Positions 61,495 through 64,000 of a stretch of 64,000 bases of DNA are shown in pieces. Where the stretch lies: positions 164,852 to 228,851 of the forward strand of contig LJCW01000372.1 of NCBI GenBank assembly GCA_001298555.1, in the 5' to 3' direction. The stretch is from Actinobacteria bacterium OV450 (GTDB taxonomy: Bacteria; Actinomycetota; Actinomycetes; Streptomycetales; Streptomycetaceae). Both the position numbers and the translations under genes were made by a program. The notes beneath the pieces were generated by a model. The model was not told the origin of the DNA and did no database searches. It saw only the letters and a program-made list of their open reading frames with translations. Position 1 is the first letter of the stretch. Each line of letters opens with the position of its first letter.

Positions 61495-62709
61495 GTGACC
61501 GTGGAGAGCACTGCCGCGCGCAAGCCGCGACGCAGCAGCGGCACCAAGCGGGCGGCAGGCGCGGCGAGCGCCGCCAAGGCCCCCGCTGCCAAGGCTGCCG
61601 CCACCGCGCAGAACGCCGAGCCCCAGCTCGTACAGCTGCTGACGCCCGAAGGGGAACGGGTCAGCGCAGCGGACAATCCCGACGCCGCGGAGTTCCTCTC
61701 CTTCGTCGAGGACATCACGACCGAGGACCTGCGCGGGCTGTACCGCGACATGGTCCTGACCCGCCGCTTCGACGGCGAGGCGACCGCCCTCCAGCGCCAG
61801 GGCGAGCTGGGCCTGTGGGCCTCGCTGCTCGGCCAGGAGGCCGCCCAGATCGGCTCCGGGCGCGCGCTGCGCGACGACGACTACGTGTTCCCGACCTACC
61901 GCGAGCACGGTGTGGCCTGGTGCCGCGGCGTCGACCCGACCAACCTGCTCGGCATGTTCCGCGGCGTGAACCACGGCGGCTGGGACCCGAACACCAACAA
62001 CTTCCACCTGTACACGATCGTCATCGGTTCGCAGACGCTGCACGCGACCGGTTACGCGATGGGCGTGGCCAAGGACGGCGCGGACTCCGCGGTGATCGCC
62101 TACTTCGGCGACGGCGCGTCCAGCCAGGGCGACGTCGCCGAGGCGTTCACCTTCTCGGCCGTCTACAACTCCCCCGTGGTGTTCTTCTGCCAGAACAACC
62201 AGTGGGCGATCTCCGAGCCCACCGAGCGCCAGATGCGCGTGCCGCTCTACCAGCGCGCCCAGGGCTTCGGCTTCCCCGGCATCCGCGTGGACGGCAACGA
62301 CGTCCTGGCCTGTCTGGCGGTCACCCGCTGGGCGCTGGAGCGGGCGCGCCGCGGCGAGGGCCCGACCCTGGTCGAGGCGTTCACGTACCGGATGGCGGCG
62401 CACACCACCTCCGACGACCCGACGAAGTACCGGCGGGACGAGGAGACGGCGGCCTGGGAGGCGAAGGACCCCATCCTGCGCCTGAAGACCTACCTGCTGG
62501 CCAGCGGCGGCGCCGACGAGGCCTTCTTCGAGGCCCTGGAGGCCGAGAGCGAGGCGCTCGGCAAGCGGGTGCGCGAGGTCGTGCGCGCCATGCCCGACCC
62601 GGACACGATGGCGATCTTCGAGAACGTCTACGCGGACGGGCACGCGCTCGTCGACGAGGAGCGCGCCCAGTTCGCCGCCTACCTCGCGTCCTTCGAGGAG
62701 GGTCACTGA
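61495..62709 (+). CDS. bkdA: Branched-chain 2-oxoacid dehydrogenase E1 alpha, copy 2
   Basis: A 404-residue E1 alpha with an Ala/Lys-rich N-terminal extension of ~45 residues (PRRSSGTKRAAGAASAAKAP). The ThDP motif is YFGDGASSQGDVAEAFTF and FFCQNNQWAIS, with the BkdA-like tail DTMAIFENVYADGHAL. GTG 61495 follows GGAGGAG by six bases. It is 26 residues longer than copy 1 and clearly a paralogue, not a recent duplicate. Confidence 0.93.
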   Translation: MTVESTAARKPRRSSGTKRAAGAASAAKAPAAKAAATAQNAEPQLVQLLTPEGERVSAADNPDAAEFLSFVEDITTEDLRGLYRDMVLTRRFDGEATALQRQGELGLWASLLGQEAAQIGSGRALRDDDYVFPTYREHGVAWCRGVDPTNLLGMFRGVNHGGWDPNTNNFHLYTIVIGSQTLHATGYAMGVAKDGADSAVIAYFGDGASSQGDVAEAFTFSAVYNSPVVFFCQNNQWAISEPTERQMRVPLYQRAQGFGFPGIRVDGNDVLACLAVTRWALERARRGEGPTLVEAFTYRMAAHTTSDDPTKYRRDEETAAWEAKDPILRLKTYLLASGGADEAFFEALEAESEALGKRVREVVRAMPDPDTMAIFENVYADGHALVDEERAQFAAYLASFEEGH

Positions 62710-63689
62710 TGGCTGTCGAGAAGATGTCGATCGCGAAGGCGCTCAACGAGTCCCTGCGCAAGGCCCTGGAGACGGACCCGAAGGTCCTGATCATGGGCGA
62801 GGACGTCGGCAAGCTGGGCGGTGTCTTCCGCATCACCGACGGCCTCCAGAAGGACTTCGGCGAGGAGCGGGTCATCGACACCCCGCTCGCCGAGTCCGGC
62901 ATCGTCGGCACGGCGATCGGTCTGGCGCTGCGCGGCTACCGCCCCGTGGTGGAGATCCAGTTCGACGGGTTCGTCTTCCCGGCGTACGACCAGATCGTCA
63001 CGCAGCTCGCGAAGATGCACGCGCGGGCGCTGGGCAAGGTCAAGATGCCGGTCGTCGTGCGCATCCCCTACGCGGGCGGCATCGGCGCGGTCGAGCACCA
63101 CTCGGAGTCCCCCGAGGCGCTGTTCGCGCACGTCCCGGGCCTGAAGGTGGTCTCCCCGTCGAACCCGAGCGACGCGTACTGGATGCTCCAGCAGGCGATC
63201 CTCAGCGACGACCCCGTGATCTTCTTCGAGCCGAAGCGGCGCTACTGGGACAAGGGCGAGGTCGACACCGACGCGATCCCGGACTCCCTGCACACGGCGC
63301 GGGTCGCCCGCGAGGGCTCGGACATCACGCTGGCGGCCTACGGCCCGATGGTGAAGGTCTGCCTGGAGGCTGCGGCCGCGGCGGCCGAGGAGGGCAAGTC
63401 GGTGGAGGTCGTGGACCTGCGCTCGATGTCCCCGATCGACTTCGACGGGCTGCAGGTCTCCGTGGAGAAGACGCGCCGGCTCGTGGTCGTCCACGAGGCC
63501 CCGGTGTTCCTGGGCACGGGCGCGGAGATCGCCGCCCGCATCACGGAGCGGTGCTTCTACCACCTGGAGGCGCCGGTGCTGCGCGTGGGCGGTTTCCACG
63601 CCCCGTACCCGCCGGCCCGCCTGGAGGACGAGTACCTGCCGGGCCTGGACAGGGTGCTCGACGCCGTCGACCGCTCGCTGGCGTACTGA
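62709..63689 (+). CDS. bkdB: Branched-chain 2-oxoacid dehydrogenase E1 beta, copy 2
   Basis: A 326-residue E1 beta. Signatures are IMGEDVGKLGGVFRITDGLQ, DTPLAESGIVGTAIGLAL and IPYAGGIGAVEHHSESPEAL. ATG 62709 shares one base with the E1 alpha stop (TGATG). Confidence 0.94.
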   Translation: MAVEKMSIAKALNESLRKALETDPKVLIMGEDVGKLGGVFRITDGLQKDFGEERVIDTPLAESGIVGTAIGLALRGYRPVVEIQFDGFVFPAYDQIVTQLAKMHARALGKVKMPVVVRIPYAGGIGAVEHHSESPEALFAHVPGLKVVSPSNPSDAYWMLQQAILSDDPVIFFEPKRRYWDKGEVDTDAIPDSLHTARVAREGSDITLAAYGPMVKVCLEAAAAAAEEGKSVEVVDLRSMSPIDFDGLQVSVEKTRRLVVVHEAPVFLGTGAEIAARITERCFYHLEAPVLRVGGFHAPYPPARLEDEYLPGLDRVLDAVDRSLAY

Positions 63690-63699
63690 GGAGAGCCCT

Positions 63700-64000
63700 G
63701 TGACCATCCGCGAATTCAAGATGCCCGACGTGGGCGAGGGCCTCACCGAGGCCGAGATCCTCAAGTGGTACGTCCAGCCGGGTGACACCGTCACCGACGG
63801 GCAGGTCGTCTGCGAGGTCGAGACGGCGAAGGCGGCCGTCGAGCTGCCGATCCCGTTCGACGGCACCGTGCACGCGCTCCTCTTCGAGGAGGGCACCACG
63901 GTCGACGTCGGCCAGGTGATCATCTCGGTGCAGACGGGCCCGGCGGAGGCCGAGGCCCCGGCCGCGGCCGTCGCCGCACCGGCCGACGTCGACCGTGGTG
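63700..64000 (+). CDS. bkdC: Branched-chain 2-oxoacid dehydrogenase E2, copy 2 (3' truncated by window)
   Basis: The first 100 residues of an E2. The lipoyl domain (MPDVGEGLTEAEILKWYVQP, lipoyl-lysine in VETAKAAVEL) is complete and the Ala/Pro linker has begun. GTG 63700 lies ten bases after the E1 beta stop, with GAGGAGAG upstream. The rest of the gene is outside the window. Confidence 0.93.
   Translation, partial: MTIREFKMPDVGEGLTEAEILKWYVQPGDTVTDGQVVCEVETAKAAVELPIPFDGTVHALLFEEGTTVDVGQVIISVQTGPAEAEAPAAAVAAPADVDRG

Overview
The window is about 64 kb of high-GC actinobacterial core chromosome. It is almost certainly from a Streptomyces or close relative, near the replication origin. The reasons are very high GC at third codon positions, frequent GTG starts, GTGA and ATGA gene overlaps, and the order gyrB-gyrA-DUF3566-tRNA-Ile ... 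tRNA-Ala ... cyclophilin-rhomboid-crgA ... trpG ... pknB-pbpA-rodA/ftsW-pstP-fhaB-fhaA-tRNA-Leu, which is the conserved actinobacterial oriC-proximal layout. No insertion sequence, prophage, CRISPR array or biosynthetic cluster was seen. oriC itself (dnaA-dnaN) lies outside the window.

Layout. 1-4.3 kb: end of gyrB, gyrA, a DUF3566 membrane protein, tRNA-Ile and a DLW-39 micropeptide gene. 4.3-9.9 kb: a secreted/anchored protein, a Ser/Thr kinase with an upstream helix-turn-helix gene, tRNA-Ala, a GNAT acetyltransferase, a LysM protein and a DUF5324 protein. 10-16 kb: cyclophilin, rhomboid protease, crgA, a DUF881 protein, and three class E sortases interleaved with a 58-residue membrane protein and a trpG/pabA amidotransferase. 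16-24.2 kb, minus strand: the cell-wall/phosphosignalling operon fhaA-fhaB-pstP-rodA/ftsW-pbpA-pknB. 24.4-30 kb: tRNA-Leu, a two-component system whose kinase has an unusual C-terminal membrane-anchored domain, DUF2252, J-domain-like and rhodanese genes.

30-42 kb: aromatic catabolism. An acyl-CoA dehydrogenase and paaABCDE (phenylacetyl-CoA epoxidase) lie on the minus strand, then DUF5819 + HTTM membrane genes and a SpoU methyltransferase, then paaN facing paaH-paaR. 42-46.3 kb: bkdR (Lrp family) divergent from a first branched-chain 2-oxoacid dehydrogenase operon (E1alpha, E1beta, E2). 46-51.4 kb: quinone oxidoreductase, TrkA-type potassium channel, moeA, a MobA-like/DUF6457 fusion and a proteasome activator (Bpa). 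51.5-56.5 kb: a PadR-ABC exporter operon and a Pro-rich surface protein. 56.7-60.2 kb: two divergent Ser/Thr kinases. 60.2-64 kb: a small remnant ORF, a NarL/DevR-type regulator and a second bkd operon cut off by the window end.

The strongest observation not explained by single genes is a shared 14-bp operator, ACCGAAC(G/A)ATCGGT. It occurs upstream of paaA, between paaN and paaH-paaR, and, with one mismatch, in front of the first bkd operon. This suggests one TetR regulator (PaaR) coordinates phenylacetate and branched-chain acyl-CoA catabolism. Two of these three regulatory regions also carry a perfect actinobacterial DnaA box. A near-perfect parS site (15 of 16 bases) is built into the GTGA junction between moeA and the potassium channel gene, where it separates the channel gene's ribosome binding site from its start codon. 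All functional calls are by motif and family recognition by eye; no database search was run.
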